Below, in pieces: positions 39,339 to 50,444 of a stretch of 64,000 nt of DNA. How positions within the stretch are numbered: position 1 is the first letter of the stretch; every line of letters starts with the position of its first letter. Made by a program: the position numbers and the translations under genes. Origin of the DNA: Enterococcus alishanensis (lineage in GTDB: Bacteria; Bacillota; Bacilli; Lactobacillales; Enterococcaceae); contig NZ_JAHUZB010000006.1 in assembly GCF_019218635.1 (NCBI RefSeq), forward strand, positions 1-64,000. The letters run 5' to 3'. Below the pieces are notes generated by a model, which saw nothing but the letters and a program-made list of their open reading frames with translations, did not search any database and had not been told where the DNA came from.

Positions 39339-39695
39339 TTAACGGGAAAAAGTTTTTTGATCATCACTGTCTAAACGAGTTGTCACTTTTTTTACATCTG
39401 CTAAATTCAACATTAATAATTGCTGATCAGTAGTTTTTAACATAAAAGTTTCTCCCCTAACATGGCTTGGCAGCCAGCCAGAAACAGTTCTAAATTTTTT
39501 ATTCTTTTTAGGTGCTTCAATTTGTAAAATCACATAGCTTTTCTGCAGAGACGCTAACTGTAACTGACGAAAAATCGTCGAAGTTGCTTCAGCTGCCTGC
39601 TTCTTTTCCGCAGTGTCATTGACAAAATCTGAAATAAAACGCAACGGAGTGGCAGAAAGTTTTTTGAAAAAATTTTCTTTTTCGGATTTTTTCAT
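39339..39695 (-). CDS. Small basic protein of unknown function
   Basis: A 118-residue protein not recognised. The N-terminal half is helical and charged (MKKSEKENFFKKLSATPLRFISDF). The C-terminal half looks like a small beta domain (GWLPSHVRGETFMLKTTDQQLLMLNLADVKKV). There is no signal peptide. A GGAGG-like site (GAGGAGGTTAAC) precedes the ATG, so translation is likely. It stands between thiT and the phosphatase gene on the same strand. Confidence 0.7.
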   Translation of the reverse strand: MKKSEKENFFKKLSATPLRFISDFVNDTAEKKQAAEATSTIFRQLQLASLQKSYVILQIEAPKKNKKFRTVSGWLPSHVRGETFMLKTTDQQLLMLNLADVKKVTTRLDSDDQKTFSR

Positions 39696-39760
39696 CTAGT
39701 TAACCTCCTCTAAAAAGTTACGATTATTTTAACATGGATACTTATTTTTTTTCAAGATTT

Positions 39761-40222
39761 CTAAGCCTGATTAAAAAAACTTAACCAAGGCTTTAAACCT
39801 GCCGTAATCAATCCGTATGTCTCCTCAAAATCACCAGTGTACCATGGGTCTGGAATGCTTTGGCCTTGTTTTTCTGGCAAAATATCTAAATATAATAAAA
39901 TTTCAGCTTTACTATCAGCTGGCGCCATTTCCTTTAAATCAGATAAATTTTCGTTATCCATTGCAATAATATAATCAAAGCGATCAAAATCAGTTAGTTT
40001 TATCTGACGAGCCACAATCCCTTTAGTTGAAATATTGTGTTGTTTTAATATTTTTTGTGTCCCACGATGCGGGGGATTTCCTACTTCCCAAGAACTGGTG
40101 GCAGCAGAATCAACTAAAAAATCAGCTTGCTGTCTTTCTTTCACAAAAGCATCACGAAAAATCGCTTCGGCCATTGGTGAACGACAAATATTTCCCATAC
40201 AAACAAATAATATCTCTTGCAT
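39761..40222 (-). CDS. Low-molecular-weight protein-tyrosine phosphatase
   Basis: At 153 residues it has the active-site loop VCMGNICRSPMAEA (CX5R) at residues 7-20 and the general-acid Asp in IPDPWYTGDFEETY. The LMW-PTP family occurs both as housekeeping enzymes and in polysaccharide clusters with BY-kinases. No kinase is adjacent, so its substrate is unknown. Confidence 0.93.
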   Translation of the reverse strand: MQEILFVCMGNICRSPMAEAIFRDAFVKERQQADFLVDSAATSSWEVGNPPHRGTQKILKQHNISTKGIVARQIKLTDFDRFDYIIAMDNENLSDLKEMAPADSKAEILLYLDILPEKQGQSIPDPWYTGDFEETYGLITAGLKPWLSFFNQA

Positions 40223-40288
40223 ATCTTTCCTCCATTTTTTTATTTCGTGCTATCATGAAAGCAATTCAATCAAAGCGAGGTCCTTTTC

Positions 40289-41257
40289 ATGAGTCAAATT
40301 TTTATTTCTGCAGAAATCCCAGTCGCCGGCTATCAAGTCCTCGATCAAGCCAAAGTTGACTATCGAGTTTTTCAAGGTGACGGTTTAATTTCAAAAAAAG
40401 AATTACTAGAAAATGTAGCTGATATTCAAGTTTTGATTACGCCACTTTCAACTACTGTTGATCAAGAAGTGATTGACGCGGCACCCCATCTAAAACTAAT
40501 TGCTAACTACGGGGCTGGATTTAATAATATTGACAGTGCTTATTCTGCCACAAAAAATATTTACGTCACCAATACACCGCTAGTTTCTACTAACGCCACT
40601 TCTGAGTTAGCTGCTGGTTTAATTATCGCTTTATCCCGTAGAATTGTCGAAGGTGATGACTTGATGCGGCACGAAGGTTTTTCTGGTTGGGCACCTTTAT
40701 TTTTCCGCGGTCATGAATTAGCTGGGAAAACTTTAGGCATCATTGGTATGGGACAAATTGGACAAGCTTTAGCTGAAAAAATGCTGGCTTTTGGCATGAA
40801 CATTATTTATACCCAACGCCATCCATTAACTGATGCGCTTGAACAAAAATTACACGCCCGTTACGTCAGTCAATCTGAAGTGATTGAACAAGCAGATATT
40901 ATTTCAATCCACGCACCGTTGACTGATCAAACACAACATTTATTCAACCAAGCTACTTTTGCGAAAATGAAAAATTCTGCCTTTTTGATTAACGCAGCCC
41001 GCGGGCCCATCGTTGATGAAGTAGCCTTAGTGGAGGCACTTAAACAAAATGAAATCGCCGGTGCTGCCTTAGACGTTTTTGAATTTGAACCAAAAGTTAC
41101 CGAAGCTTTAAAGGATTTTAAAAATGTCATTTTGACTCCTCACATCGGCAATGCCAGCTTTGAAGCCCGTGATGCCATGGCAGAAATTGTGGTTCAAAAT
41201 GCCCTAGGTGCTTTAAATAATCAACCCATTAAATATGTCGTCAATGACGTAAAATAA
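40289..41257 (+). CDS. D-isomer-specific 2-hydroxyacid dehydrogenase
   Basis: At 322 residues it has the NAD-binding motif GMGQIGQALAEKM near residue 153, catalytic Arg in NAARGPIVDE, Glu near residue 262, and His in LTPHIGNAS. It reduces a 2-keto acid or oxidises a D-2-hydroxyacid; the exact substrate cannot be read from sequence (glyoxylate/hydroxypyruvate-type or D-lactate-like). It is monocistronic with a strong terminator. It diverges from the phosphatase gene. Confidence 0.9.
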   Translation: MSQIFISAEIPVAGYQVLDQAKVDYRVFQGDGLISKKELLENVADIQVLITPLSTTVDQEVIDAAPHLKLIANYGAGFNNIDSAYSATKNIYVTNTPLVSTNATSELAAGLIIALSRRIVEGDDLMRHEGFSGWAPLFFRGHELAGKTLGIIGMGQIGQALAEKMLAFGMNIIYTQRHPLTDALEQKLHARYVSQSEVIEQADIISIHAPLTDQTQHLFNQATFAKMKNSAFLINAARGPIVDEVALVEALKQNEIAGAALDVFEFEPKVTEALKDFKNVILTPHIGNASFEARDAMAEIVVQNALGALNNQPIKYVVNDVK

Positions 41258-41262
41258 TTGCC

Positions 41263-41297
41263 AAAAAAGTGATTAGGACTATCTTAATCACTTTTTT
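41263..41297. terminator. Bidirectional terminator between dehydrogenase and TetR genes
   Basis: A 13-bp perfect stem AAAAAAGTGATTA/TAATCACTTTTTT. It overlaps the last codons of the TetR gene, so the two convergent genes share it. Confidence 0.88.
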
Positions 41298-41862
41298 CTG
41301 TCTCTGATTGATACAATCGATAAGCAAAAAATTCAATATCTTTAGCGAAACGAAAAAGCTGCGCGGCAATTTCCATCGGTGTCGCCTGAACCTTTTTCAA
41401 TAACCAATCAACTAAGATGCCCCCACAACCGTATGCTAGAAAACGCGAATAAAAATCTTTATCAGCTGCACTCAATTGGGCTTCATGATCGACATCTTCA
41501 AACAAACGGACAAATAATCCTTGAGTCAAAGCGGTAAATTCTCGAACCAATACCTCAGAATCACTAGTAACAGTTTTAAAATAAAAAGTTTGATACTTTT
41601 CCATTGTTCGCAACATCTTTAAAACGGCCTCTTCCCAGTTGTCTAAAGATAAATCATCCGCTTGTAAATAATTTAACCCTGTCACAAAATAGCTATAATG
41701 CAATAAATCCTCTTTATCTTTGAAATGATAATAAAAGGTTTGTCGATTTAATCCCGTCGCTTGTGTAATATCTGAAATCGATATTTTTGCAAAATCTTTT
41801 TTTTCGATCAGTGTAAGTAATGCTTGTGCTAATTTATCTTTGGTCTTTTTTCCTTCAATCAT
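41284..41862 (-). CDS. TetR/AcrR family regulator, DhaS-like
   Basis: At 192 residues it has an N-terminal helix-turn-helix (ISISDITQATGLNRQTFYYHFKDKEDLL, about 23-50). The C-terminal domain resembles the TetR_C_8/DhaS group, in which members act as repressors or as coactivators. No dha operon is adjacent; the nearest candidate target is the convergent dehydrogenase gene or a remote locus. It lies 12 bp beyond the ruvB stop, probably co-transcribed with ruvAB. Confidence 0.87.
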   Translation of the reverse strand: MIEGKKTKDKLAQALLTLIEKKDFAKISISDITQATGLNRQTFYYHFKDKEDLLHYSYFVTGLNYLQADDLSLDNWEEAVLKMLRTMEKYQTFYFKTVTSDSEVLVREFTALTQGLFVRLFEDVDHEAQLSAADKDFYSRFLAYGCGGILVDWLLKKVQATPMEIAAQLFRFAKDIEFFAYRLYQSETEKSD

Positions 41863-41874
41863 CCATTCACCTGC

Positions 41875-42876
41875 TTAGTTGGGATAAGGATAGTTAAAAT
41901 GCTGATAGGCTAGTTCAGTCGCTACTCGACCACGAGGAGTCCGTTTGATAAAACCCTTTTGAATTAAGAAAGGCTCGTACATATCTTCTACCGTTTCTCG
42001 TTCTTCACCAATATTTACAGCAATCGTACTTAATCCCACCGGTCCACCATGATAAAGTTCAATCATCGTTTTCAATAATTTTTGATCGACTAAATCTAAA
42101 CCAGCTTTATCCACTTGTAGTAATTGCAACGCCTGATCAGCAATTGATTGATCAATCACACCATCTGACTGAACCTCTGCGTAATCCCGAATTCTTTTCA
42201 ACAAACGATTGGCAATTCGTGGGGTTCCCCGTGAGCGACGGGCAATTTCCACTGCACCGGTATCAACAATTTCCGTTTGAAAAATATCAGCTGAACGTAA
42301 AACGATTTCCCGCAAATCACTTTCCTGATAATATTCCATGTGACTGATAATCCCAAAACGATCTCGTAAGGGTGCAGATAACATACCAGCTCGCGTTGTT
42401 GCCCCTACTAATGTAAATGGCGGTAAGGGAAAATGCACTGGATGTGCCGTCGGACCTTGCCCTACCATGATGTCTACATAATAATCTTCCATAGCTGAAT
42501 ATAATGTTTCTTCTGCAATGCGAGGTAGCCGATGAATTTCATCAATAAATAAAACATCGCCAGGTTCCAATTCATTTAAAACCGCTACTAAATCCCCTGA
42601 GCGCTCAATCGCAGGTCCACTAGTTGAACGGATTTGTACGCCCATTTCATTGGCAATCACCATCGCCATAGTCGTTTTACCTAAACCAGGAGGTCCATAT
42701 AATAAAACGTGATCTAATGCTTCTTCACGATTTTTAGCTGCTTCAATATAAATACTTAATTCTTGTTTGACTTTATCTTGGCCGATATATTGCGCCAAAT
42801 ACTGCGGACGCAAAGATTTTTCCAGACTTTTATCACCAGTTTCTAGCTCTGGGGAAACGATCCGTTCTTCTTCCAC
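41875..42876 (-). CDS. ruvB: Holliday junction branch-migration helicase RuvB
   Basis: AAA+ motor of the RuvAB complex. It has Walker [12 protein letters not shown], Walker [10 protein letters not shown], sensor 1 [18 protein letters not shown] and the C-terminal winged helix (RTPRGRVAT). The start GTG at 42874-42876 was chosen because AGGAGG sits seven bases upstream; the frame opens at TTG 42894, where those SD bases would be coding. Length is 333 residues. Confidence 0.96.
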   Translation of the reverse strand: MEEERIVSPELETGDKSLEKSLRPQYLAQYIGQDKVKQELSIYIEAAKNREEALDHVLLYGPPGLGKTTMAMVIANEMGVQIRSTSGPAIERSGDLVAVLNELEPGDVLFIDEIHRLPRIAEETLYSAMEDYYVDIMVGQGPTAHPVHFPLPPFTLVGATTRAGMLSAPLRDRFGIISHMEYYQESDLREIVLRSADIFQTEIVDTGAVEIARRSRGTPRIANRLLKRIRDYAEVQSDGVIDQSIADQALQLLQVDKAGLDLVDQKLLKTMIELYHGGPVGLSTIAVNIGEERETVEDMYEPFLIQKGFIKRTPRGRVATELAYQHFNYPYPN

Positions 42877-42894
42877 TACTGATCCTCCTGACAA

Positions 42895-43482
42895 TTATTT
42901 TTTCATCATTAATTTCAATGCTTGTCGCAAGTATTCGTCTGTGCCAGAAAGTTCTTCTTTCTCTAAGACTTTTTGGACTTTGGCGATTTCTTTGGCAGAA
43001 TAACCTAAAGCAGCCAGAGCTTCCATCGCTTCTTCCAAATCATTGCCAGTCATCTTCATAAACAGTTGGCTATCATCTAGTAATTCAGCTAATTTGCCTT
43101 TTAAATCTAACACAATTTGATTGGCAGTTTTTTTACCGACACCAGGGAATTTAGTTAAATAAGTAATATCCCCCGCTTCGACAGCGCCAATTAATCCTTG
43201 CTGATCATCATTTGCTAAAATAGCTAGCGCGCTTTTCGGTCCAATGCCAGAAACGGAAACTAACCGTAAAAATAATTGTTTTTCTGCTAAATCTTCAAAT
43301 CCATATAATAATTGTGCATCTTCCCGCACAATTTGTTGTAAATAAATCGTCACCACTTGTTCTAGCTTGCCGGTATAGCGATAAGGATTGGCTAAATAAA
43401 TGAGATAGCCTAAACCATTGACCTCTATTACAACATAGCTTGGTGTAATTGCCGTTAATTTTCCCGTAATGTATTCGTACAT
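42895..43482 (-). CDS. ruvA: Holliday junction-binding protein RuvA
   Basis: Tetrameric junction binder that guides RuvB. At 195 residues, [28 protein letters not shown] is the OB-fold domain, followed by two helix-hairpin-helix motifs ([13 protein letters not shown] and [13 protein letters not shown]) and a C-terminal RuvB-contact domain. ATG at 43480-43482 has AAAGGA upstream; the open frame runs 73 codons further, over the msrB end, but this is not coding. Its stop lies 18 bp from the ruvB start. Confidence 0.96.
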   Translation of the reverse strand: MYEYITGKLTAITPSYVVIEVNGLGYLIYLANPYRYTGKLEQVVTIYLQQIVREDAQLLYGFEDLAEKQLFLRLVSVSGIGPKSALAILANDDQQGLIGAVEAGDITYLTKFPGVGKKTANQIVLDLKGKLAELLDDSQLFMKMTGNDLEEAMEALAALGYSAKEIAKVQKVLEKEELSGTDEYLRQALKLMMKK

Positions 43483-43538
43483 GATTATTCCTTTCTGCAC
43501 ATATGTTCTCATTATTTTAGCACAAAAAATCATGAAAA

Positions 43539-43568
43539 GAAAAAAGCTGTGACCGCAGCCACAGCTTT
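43539..43568 (-). terminator. Terminator of msrB
   Basis: An AAAGCTGTG/CACAGCTTT stem is followed on the minus strand by a U run directly after the msrB stop. Confidence 0.85.
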
Positions 43569-43570
43569 CA

Positions 43571-43999
43571 TTATTTGACGATATCTTTATATTCTCCGTA
43601 ACCGGCTTTTTCCATTTCCTCCAATGGAATGAAACGTAAGGCTGCGGAATTAATGCAGTAACGTAATCCGCCTTGATCTTGGGGACCATCATTGAAGACA
43701 TGCCCTAAATGCGAATCAGCATCTTTACTGCGGACTTCTACTCGGTGCATACCATGAGAGAAATCAGCTTTTTCTTTGACACCGCGTTTTTCAATTGGTT
43801 TTGAAAAGGCTGGCCAGCCACAACCAGCATCATATTTATCACTGGAAGAAAACAAGGCCTCACCACTAACGACATCTACGTAAATGCCTTTTTGATAAAA
43901 ATCATCGTATTTACCAGTAAATGGTTGTTCAGTCGCACTTTCTTGAGTCACTGCGTATTCGATATCTGACAAATTTTTCTTTAATTCATCTTTATTCAT
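43571..43999 (-). CDS. msrB: Peptide methionine-(R)-S-oxide reductase
   Basis: Repairs methionine-R-sulfoxide. At 142 residues it has [23 protein letters not shown] and catalytic Cys in [11 protein letters not shown]. The structural zinc CxxC pairs found in many MsrB proteins are absent, as in other zinc-free MsrBs. GGAGG lies eight bases upstream of the ATG. Transcribed alone. Confidence 0.95.
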   Translation of the reverse strand: MNKDELKKNLSDIEYAVTQESATEQPFTGKYDDFYQKGIYVDVVSGEALFSSSDKYDAGCGWPAFSKPIEKRGVKEKADFSHGMHRVEVRSKDADSHLGHVFNDGPQDQGGLRYCINSAALRFIPLEEMEKAGYGEYKDIVK

Positions 44000-44060
44000 T
44001 GCAATCCCTCCTTAGTGACACCAATCATAATCCTTTTTTAAAAAAAATCGAGTTATTTGC

Positions 44061-44615
44061 TTAGACCTCAAAATTTTTTAACATTTGATTTACTTCACCG
44101 ACCGGAAAACCGACAATCGCATAATAATCGCCAGTAATTTTTTCAACGAACACGCCAGCTTCATGTTGAATGCCATAGCCCCCAGCTTTATCAATATAGT
44201 CATCCGTGTCTAAATAACGATATATTTCTCCATCCGTTAAAGGGAAAAACTTCACCTCGGCTTGCGTTAATTTTTCAGCCATTTGTTCACCTTGACGTAA
44301 AATTACTGAAGTATAAACTAAATGACTGCGATTACTTAACATTTTCAACATTTTATAAGCATCAATTCGATCTTTCGGCTTACCCAAAATAATGTCGTCC
44401 GCCACCACAACTGTATCACAAGCAATTACTAAATCTTCGGGATGCTCAGCAGCAATTGCGGCTGCTTTTTCTTGCGCCATCTTCATGACATATTCTTTTG
44501 GTCCGTATAAATCTTTAACGTCTTCATTGATATCCGCTGGTTGAACTGAAAAATCCGAAACTAGCCAACGTAATAATTCTTGGCGACGTGGGGACTGTGA
44601 AGCTAAAATAATCAT
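44061..44615 (-). CDS. maf: Maf-family nucleotide pyrophosphatase
   Basis: House-cleaning NTP pyrophosphatase (dTTP/UTP type) linked to septum inhibition in Bacillus. At 184 residues it starts MIILASQSPRRQELL (substrate loop SxSPRR) and has the catalytic region IACDTVVVADDIILGKPKD. It lies 16 bp after mutL, implying co-transcription with mutSL. Confidence 0.93.
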   Translation of the reverse strand: MIILASQSPRRQELLRWLVSDFSVQPADINEDVKDLYGPKEYVMKMAQEKAAAIAAEHPEDLVIACDTVVVADDIILGKPKDRIDAYKMLKMLSNRSHLVYTSVILRQGEQMAEKLTQAEVKFFPLTDGEIYRYLDTDDYIDKAGGYGIQHEAGVFVEKITGDYYAIVGFPVGEVNQMLKNFEV

Positions 44616-44631
44616 AAGTTTTCCATCCTTT

Positions 44632-46596
44632 TTAATGGGGATCTTGAATTCGTTTAAACATATGCTCCATATCTGTATTACTAAAATGAATCAACACTGG
44701 ACGACCGTGGGGACAATTAAAAGGATTTTCACATTCTGCTAAATCTCTTAATAGAACTCGCGCTTGTTCTGGATTTAGATGGTGATTGGCTTTAATTGAA
44801 CGTTTACAGCTCATCATAATCGCTGTTGCTTCACGGAATTTTTTTACACTGACACTACCTGTAATCAGCAACATATCGATCATCTCAAGAATAATACTTT
44901 CTTCTTGTCCGGCAGGATACCAAGTGGGATGTGCTCGCACAATAAAACTATTAGCGCCGAACTCTTCCAAATAAATCCCAACATCTTGTAATAATTCCAA
45001 CTGTTCCTTTAATTTAATTGCATCACTGTTAGGATAATCTAAAACAAACGGAACCAATAATTCTTGTAAATCATTGCTGACATCACCTATTTTTTCACGG
45101 AAGTATTCATACTTGATTCGTTCTTGTGCTGCATGCTGATCGACAATGTATAACCCATCCCGACTTTGTGCAAATAAATAGGTACCATGCATCTGACCAA
45201 AATACTCTAACATCGGAAAACGTTCAGTTGGTACTTCTTTATCTAATTTTGTCATTGCTTGTTCGACTAATTTTTCACCAGCCGCTGTACTTAAATCAAA
45301 TTCAGGATGCTCAAAATTTTCTTCCACTTCAATCTCAGCTTCAGAAAAATCAGTTGACTCATTTACTGGTACCGGTTCATCTGTTGTTTCAAAGACTGGC
45401 GTTTTTTCTGGTGCAATTGTCGTTGTTTCTTCAACAGTGACTTTCGGTTGTTCCTGCTCCACATAAAAAATGCCGGTAGTTGGATCAAAATTAAGATCAC
45501 TTTTCTTTTTTTCACTAGGTTTTTCCAACGGCAAGTCCATTTGTTCCGTTTGAATTTGTTCGACTTTTCGTTTAAAGGTCGCATTTTCTGCCACATCAGG
45601 AATTAAATTAATTTCCCGTAAAGCTTCCGCGATGCTTTGAGTGATCAGTGCTGTTAGTTCTGTTTCTTTTGACAAACGAACTTCTTGTTTTGTTGGGTGC
45701 ACATTGACATCCACTAACAGCGGATCCATCTCAATTTCAATCACGGCAATCGGAAAACGGCCCACCATTAATTTAGATTGATAACCACTGACAATCGCTT
45801 TATTTAATAGGAAATTTTTAATGTAGCGACCATTAATCATGACCGACAAATAATTGCGACTTGCTCGCGTGACTTCTGGTAAAGAAATATAACCATTCAG
45901 TTTAAAATCCAAATCTTCAGCTTTAATCGGGATCATTTTTTTTGCAGTTGCTACCCCATAAATACCGGCAATTGTCTGTTTCAAATCTCCTTGACCACTT
46001 GTCGTCAACATTTTATGACCATCATGAACTAAACGAAAGGCAATTTGCGGATGACTCAGTGCCATCCGGTTCACAATATCACCAATATTTGATAATTCTG
46101 TTTGTAAGCTTTTGACGTACTTCAAACGGGCTGGCGTATTGTAAAACAAATTTTCCACGGTAATTTTGGTACCTGTTCGCGTAGCAGTTGGACGTTCTTC
46201 TTCAATTTTTCCGCCTCGTAAAAAGATATACGAGCCCACTGTTTCATCTGCCGTTGCTGTTTCTAAGGTTAATTCAGAAACAGAAGCAATCGAAGGCAAG
46301 GCTTCTCCGCGAAAACCTAATGATCGAATTCGAAACAAATCATCACGACTATGAATTTTACTGGTGGCATGACGTTTAAAGGCATTTTTTACATCCTCTT
46401 GCGGAATACCTTCACCATTATCGGTAATTTGAATTTTTTTCAAACCAGCTTCTTCCAACAACAAATCAATTTGTGTAGCTCCAGCATCAATCGCATTTTC
46501 AATTAATTCTTTTACTACTGAGGCTGGGCGTTCCACCACTTCCCCGGCGGCGATTTGATTGGCTAGTTGTTCTGAGAGTTCTTGAATTTTTGCCAT
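44632..46596 (-). CDS. mutL: DNA mismatch repair protein MutL
   Basis: At 654 residues it has the N-terminal GHKL ATPase ([18 protein letters not shown] and GFRGEAL motifs), a variable acidic linker at about 340-450, and a C-terminal dimerisation domain. The latter has the endonuclease motif [12 protein letters not shown] and the zinc-site block [11 protein letters not shown]...CPHGRP. It is therefore a nicking MutL, as expected in a genome with no MutH-type system. Coupled to mutS 17 bp away. Confidence 0.97.
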   Translation of the reverse strand: MAKIQELSEQLANQIAAGEVVERPASVVKELIENAIDAGATQIDLLLEEAGLKKIQITDNGEGIPQEDVKNAFKRHATSKIHSRDDLFRIRSLGFRGEALPSIASVSELTLETATADETVGSYIFLRGGKIEEERPTATRTGTKITVENLFYNTPARLKYVKSLQTELSNIGDIVNRMALSHPQIAFRLVHDGHKMLTTSGQGDLKQTIAGIYGVATAKKMIPIKAEDLDFKLNGYISLPEVTRASRNYLSVMINGRYIKNFLLNKAIVSGYQSKLMVGRFPIAVIEIEMDPLLVDVNVHPTKQEVRLSKETELTALITQSIAEALREINLIPDVAENATFKRKVEQIQTEQMDLPLEKPSEKKKSDLNFDPTTGIFYVEQEQPKVTVEETTTIAPEKTPVFETTDEPVPVNESTDFSEAEIEVEENFEHPEFDLSTAAGEKLVEQAMTKLDKEVPTERFPMLEYFGQMHGTYLFAQSRDGLYIVDQHAAQERIKYEYFREKIGDVSNDLQELLVPFVLDYPNSDAIKLKEQLELLQDVGIYLEEFGANSFIVRAHPTWYPAGQEESIILEMIDMLLITGSVSVKKFREATAIMMSCKRSIKANHHLNPEQARVLLRDLAECENPFNCPHGRPVLIHFSNTDMEHMFKRIQDPH

Positions 46597-46613
46597 GAAA
46601 ACCCTCCTATTTT

Positions 46614-49166
46614 TTAAATCCGTTTTTGCAACTCAATTAATAAAGTAAAGGCATCAATAGGGGTCATATTTAATAGATCTGCTTTTTTCAATGCATCCAC
46701 CACACTAAGTTCAGCCGTCGAAACTTCGCTAAATAAAGATAATTGCTCATTTTCGGGTGTTTCTTCAATTTTTTCTACCGGACTATCAGCTTCTAACATG
46801 GTTAAAATAGTGGTTGCCCGTGACAATAGTTCTGTTGGCATTCCAGCAATTTTTGCTACATGAATCCCGTAACTTTTATCGGCGGGACCATCCATCATTT
46901 TATGCAGGAAGACCACCTCGCCATTTTGTTCTACTGCACCTACATGAATATTTTTCAAATGAGGCAAGGCTTCTTCTAAGACAGTTAATTCATGATAATG
47001 GGTTGAAAATAAAGTTTTTGCCTGTACATTTTTATGGATGTACTCGATGATTGCTTGCGCCAATGCCATCCCATCATAAGTAGCTGTTCCACGACCTAAT
47101 TCATCAAATAAAATCAAGCTGTTGGGTGTCGCATGGCGTAATGCTTGATTGGCTTCCATCATTTCCACCATAAAGGTTGATTGACCGGCAATTAAATCAT
47201 CACTGGCACCGATCCGAGTAAATATTTGATCAAAAATCGGCAGTTCAGCTTTTTCCGCTGGAACAAAACAACCCATTTGGGCCATAATAACCGTCAACGC
47301 TAATTGTCGCATATACGTACTTTTCCCAGACATATTCGGACCAGTGATTAATAAAATCATTTCGTCTTTATTCATTTTAACGCTGTTAGGAATATACTCT
47401 TGATGTCCTAAGACCTTCTCAACGACGGGATGACGACCTTCAATAATTTGCAACTCGTGACTGGCAGCTTTCATTTCTGGTTGAACATATTGATAACGTT
47501 CACTGACAGTCGCAAAGCTTTGTAAAACATCGGCGGCACTGATACTTTTTGCTAATTTTTGTAATTGGGTAATTTCTTTTTTTACTTCTTCTCGGACACC
47601 TAAAAATAGATTGTATTCTAAAGTCACCGATTTTTCTTCGGCTTCTAAAATCAAAGTTTCCAGACGTTTTAGTTCTGGTGTGATAAACCGTTCTGCATTG
47701 GCCAGGGTTTGTTTACGCTCATAGCGACCTTCTGCTAAATTAGCAAGATTAGATTTTGTAATCTCAATATAGTAACCAAAAATACGATTATAACCAACTT
47801 TTAGATTCTTAATGCCAGTTTCTGCCCGCTCTTTGGCTTCTAATTCTGCCAGCCAAGTTTTGCCATTTTTCATCGCTTCACGATATTCATCTAGCTGCTG
47901 ATTAAAACCATCTTTAATCACATTTCCTTCTGTGATTTGCAGTGGTGCATCTTCATTAATGGCATGATTGATTAAATCCACCAGTTCTTCCATCGGATTC
48001 ATATCAACCAATAAGTCATTCCATTCTCCTTGGTTAATCCCTGTTAATAATCCACGAATTTGCGGAACTTGGGCTAAAGAAGTTTTTAGCTGTAATAAAT
48101 CGCGGCCATTAACACTACCAAAAGCTACTCGACCTGCAAGTCGTTCTAAATCATAAACTTTAGTCAAGGCTTCTAATAAATCCATCCGTTCAAAATATGC
48201 ATTCAATAAAGAAGCCACCATTTTTTGGCGAGCATCAATCTGACGTTTTTGAATCAAAGGACGGTCAATCCATTGTTTTAATAATCGTCCTCCCATAGCC
48301 GTTTTGGTTTCATCCAATAACCATAAAAGAGTGCCTTGTTTTTTTCCAGTTCGAATTGAACGTGTTAACTCCAAATTGGTTTTAGAAAAATAATCCAATT
48401 TCAAGAAATGTTCTGGCTGATATTCCTCAGCTTTTTGCAAGTGACCTAGGCTACGTTTTTGCGTCACGGCTAAATAAGTCAGCAAGATACCCGTAGCTTC
48501 TTTTTCCCATTCATCTTGAATATCTGCAGTTAGAAAATTAAACTCAGCATTATCTTCGACCGTTTCCTGAATAGAAAAAACTAGTCCCAATCGTTCTGCC
48601 AAATTTTTCTTCAAGGTTTCATCAATTTCAGTGCCTAAGACAATTTCTTTTGTTTGTAGAGCTGTAGCTTCATTCATGACTGCCTCGTTATCGGCTAGTA
48701 GGGCAGTTTTTAATTCACCTGTCGATAAGTCTACATAAGCAAAACCAAATCTATCTTTTTTCTGAATTAAAGCCGTTAGAAAATTATTGGTCTTTGCTTC
48801 AATTCCTTTACCTTCCATTAAGGTTCCAGGAGTTATTAATTGGACAACTTCCCGTTTCACCATTCCCTTGGCTTCTTTGGGATCTTCCATTTGTTCGCAA
48901 ATAGCGACTTTATATCCTTGCTCGACTAGAGTATCTATGTATCCTGCCGCTGAATGATGGGGAACACCGCACATTGGAATTGGATCATCAGCGTTACGAT
49001 TACGACTAGTTAAAGTTAATTCCAATAATTGTGACACATCTATCGCATCTTGATAAAAAAGCTCGTAAAAATCACCCAGTCGATAAAATAAAAAGGCATC
49101 AGGATATTGGGCTTTGATGGCTAGATATTGTTCCATCATCGGCGTATTTTTAGTTTTTTGAGGCAT
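46614..49166 (-). CDS. mutS: DNA mismatch repair protein MutS
   Basis: At 850 residues it has the mismatch wedge FYELF in [13 protein letters not shown], clamp and lever domains, Walker [12 protein letters not shown], Walker [10 protein letters not shown], and the C-terminal helix-turn-helix and tail. It overlaps the ricA-like stop by one base (TAATG), so translation is coupled. GAGGAG precedes the ATG. Confidence 0.97.
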   Translation of the reverse strand: MPQKTKNTPMMEQYLAIKAQYPDAFLFYRLGDFYELFYQDAIDVSQLLELTLTSRNRNADDPIPMCGVPHHSAAGYIDTLVEQGYKVAICEQMEDPKEAKGMVKREVVQLITPGTLMEGKGIEAKTNNFLTALIQKKDRFGFAYVDLSTGELKTALLADNEAVMNEATALQTKEIVLGTEIDETLKKNLAERLGLVFSIQETVEDNAEFNFLTADIQDEWEKEATGILLTYLAVTQKRSLGHLQKAEEYQPEHFLKLDYFSKTNLELTRSIRTGKKQGTLLWLLDETKTAMGGRLLKQWIDRPLIQKRQIDARQKMVASLLNAYFERMDLLEALTKVYDLERLAGRVAFGSVNGRDLLQLKTSLAQVPQIRGLLTGINQGEWNDLLVDMNPMEELVDLINHAINEDAPLQITEGNVIKDGFNQQLDEYREAMKNGKTWLAELEAKERAETGIKNLKVGYNRIFGYYIEITKSNLANLAEGRYERKQTLANAERFITPELKRLETLILEAEEKSVTLEYNLFLGVREEVKKEITQLQKLAKSISAADVLQSFATVSERYQYVQPEMKAASHELQIIEGRHPVVEKVLGHQEYIPNSVKMNKDEMILLITGPNMSGKSTYMRQLALTVIMAQMGCFVPAEKAELPIFDQIFTRIGASDDLIAGQSTFMVEMMEANQALRHATPNSLILFDELGRGTATYDGMALAQAIIEYIHKNVQAKTLFSTHYHELTVLEEALPHLKNIHVGAVEQNGEVVFLHKMMDGPADKSYGIHVAKIAGMPTELLSRATTILTMLEADSPVEKIEETPENEQLSLFSEVSTAELSVVDALKKADLLNMTPIDAFTLLIELQKRI

Positions 49167-49531
49167 TAATGCTCCTCCTCCATTGCGTCATTGACTTCTT
49201 TTTGAATCATTGTGGTTAAATGTTGTAATAAATCATTGGCTTCATATAAAGCATCCCGATAAGCAACTACTTGTGGATGCGTATCAATCTGTTTTTTCAA
49301 ATCATCTGCTCGTCTAATTGCTGCTTGTTCGGCTTCTGGTTTGCCATAATGAGCAAACTGAACCGCTTCTTTTTGAGCTGCCTCCATCGCGTCTTCTAGT
49401 GCTTGTAAATTTTTATTTTGATCGACTCGCTGTTTTATTTGCTGGTAGTTTTGAATGATTTCATTTTCTTGTAAAAGGTTGGTCAACTGTTCTAAAACTT
49501 CATTTACTGCTTGCTCATCTGCTAAACTCAT
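49166..49531 (-). CDS. ricA: YlbF/YmcA family protein (RicA-like)
   Basis: A 121-residue all-helical protein of the YlbF/YmcA family. In Bacillus, RicA (YmcA) with RicF and RicT forms a complex that promotes mRNA maturation by RNase Y. The gene order ymdB-ricA-mutS-mutL is shared with Bacillus and supports this member of the family. It starts 3 bp after the ymdB stop. Confidence 0.85.
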   Translation of the reverse strand: MSLADEQAVNEVLEQLTNLLQENEIIQNYQQIKQRVDQNKNLQALEDAMEAAQKEAVQFAHYGKPEAEQAAIRRADDLKKQIDTHPQVVAYRDALYEANDLLQHLTTMIQKEVNDAMEEEH

Positions 49532-49534
49532 CGC

Positions 49535-50329
49535 TTACTCCCTAAACGGATGGTCTTCATTAATTAAAATATTTTCAATTTTTTTAGCACGACCATCTTT
49601 ATCTAAATCAATTACACAGCCGGACAAAACAAATCGGCCTTCTTCTACTACTTCAAAACGTTTTGGCAAAGCTGTCATAAATTTCTCAATCACCGGCCCA
49701 CGCTTCATTCCTAAAATACCATCATAGGGTCCAGTCATACCCACATCCGTTAAATAAGCCGTGCCTTTTGGTAAAATTCTGGCATCATTGGTTTGGACAT
49801 GAGTATGGGTACCAACAACGGCAGAAACTTGCCCATCTAAATACCAACCCATCGCTTGTTTCTCACTAGTCGTTTCTCCGTGAAAATCAATAAAAATGTA
49901 TTCTGTCCGCTTGCGAGCTTCAGCCACCAATTCATCGGCTTTTCTAAAAGGATCATCCAAATCATTCATAAATACCCGACCTTGCAAATTAATTACCGCT
50001 AGTTCTAATTCATTTATTTTAATAAACACAATTCCTTGACCTGGCGTTCCTGCTGGAAAATTTGCTGGTCGAATCATTTTTTTTGCATCACCAATAAATT
50101 CAAAAATATCGCGATTATCCCAAGTATGATTGCCTAAAGTCACCACGTCGACACCATCTTGTAAAAACTTTTTATAAATTTTTTCAGTAATCCCCCGACC
50201 GCTAGCCGCATTTTCGCCATTGACAATTGTTAATTGCGGATGGTATTTCTTTTTTAACCGTGGTAAATATTCTGTTATGGTGTTACGACCTAAAGAGCCT
50301 ACAACATCGCCAATAAATAATAAACGCAC
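49535..50329 (-). CDS. ymdB: YmdB-type metallophosphoesterase
   Basis: At 264 residues it has the calcineurin-like metal motifs FIGDVVGSLGR (N terminus), NGENAASGRG, LGNHTWDN, IDFHGETTSEK and VGTHTHVQTND. Bacillus YmdB is a cyclic-nucleotide phosphodiesterase affecting biofilm and colony development. It is the first gene of the leftward ymdB-ricA-mutS-mutL-maf series. Confidence 0.92.
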   Translation of the reverse strand: MRLLFIGDVVGSLGRNTITEYLPRLKKKYHPQLTIVNGENAASGRGITEKIYKKFLQDGVDVVTLGNHTWDNRDIFEFIGDAKKMIRPANFPAGTPGQGIVFIKINELELAVINLQGRVFMNDLDDPFRKADELVAEARKRTEYIFIDFHGETTSEKQAMGWYLDGQVSAVVGTHTHVQTNDARILPKGTAYLTDVGMTGPYDGILGMKRGPVIEKFMTALPKRFEVVEEGRFVLSGCVIDLDKDGRAKKIENILINEDHPFRE

Positions 50330-50397
50330 ACTTTTTCCTCTTCTCTAGTTAACTTCTTGCCTCATTATAAAGGTTTTTCTTTTTAAATAAAAGGCAA

Positions 50398-50434
50398 TCA
50401 AAAAAAGCAACCGAGTGATTAACAAACGGCTGCT
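50398..50434 (-). terminator. Terminator of the HAD phosphatase gene
   Basis: An AGCAGCCG/CGGTTGCT stem (one G-U) is followed on the minus strand by seven U. Confidence 0.82.
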
Positions 50435-50444
50435 CTTACTTTAC

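Noticed and set aside
43483-43701. A 73-codon N-terminal extension of ruvA
   Set aside because: It overlaps the msrB end and its terminator. RuvA always starts near the OB fold, and AAAGGA supports ATG at 43480-43482.
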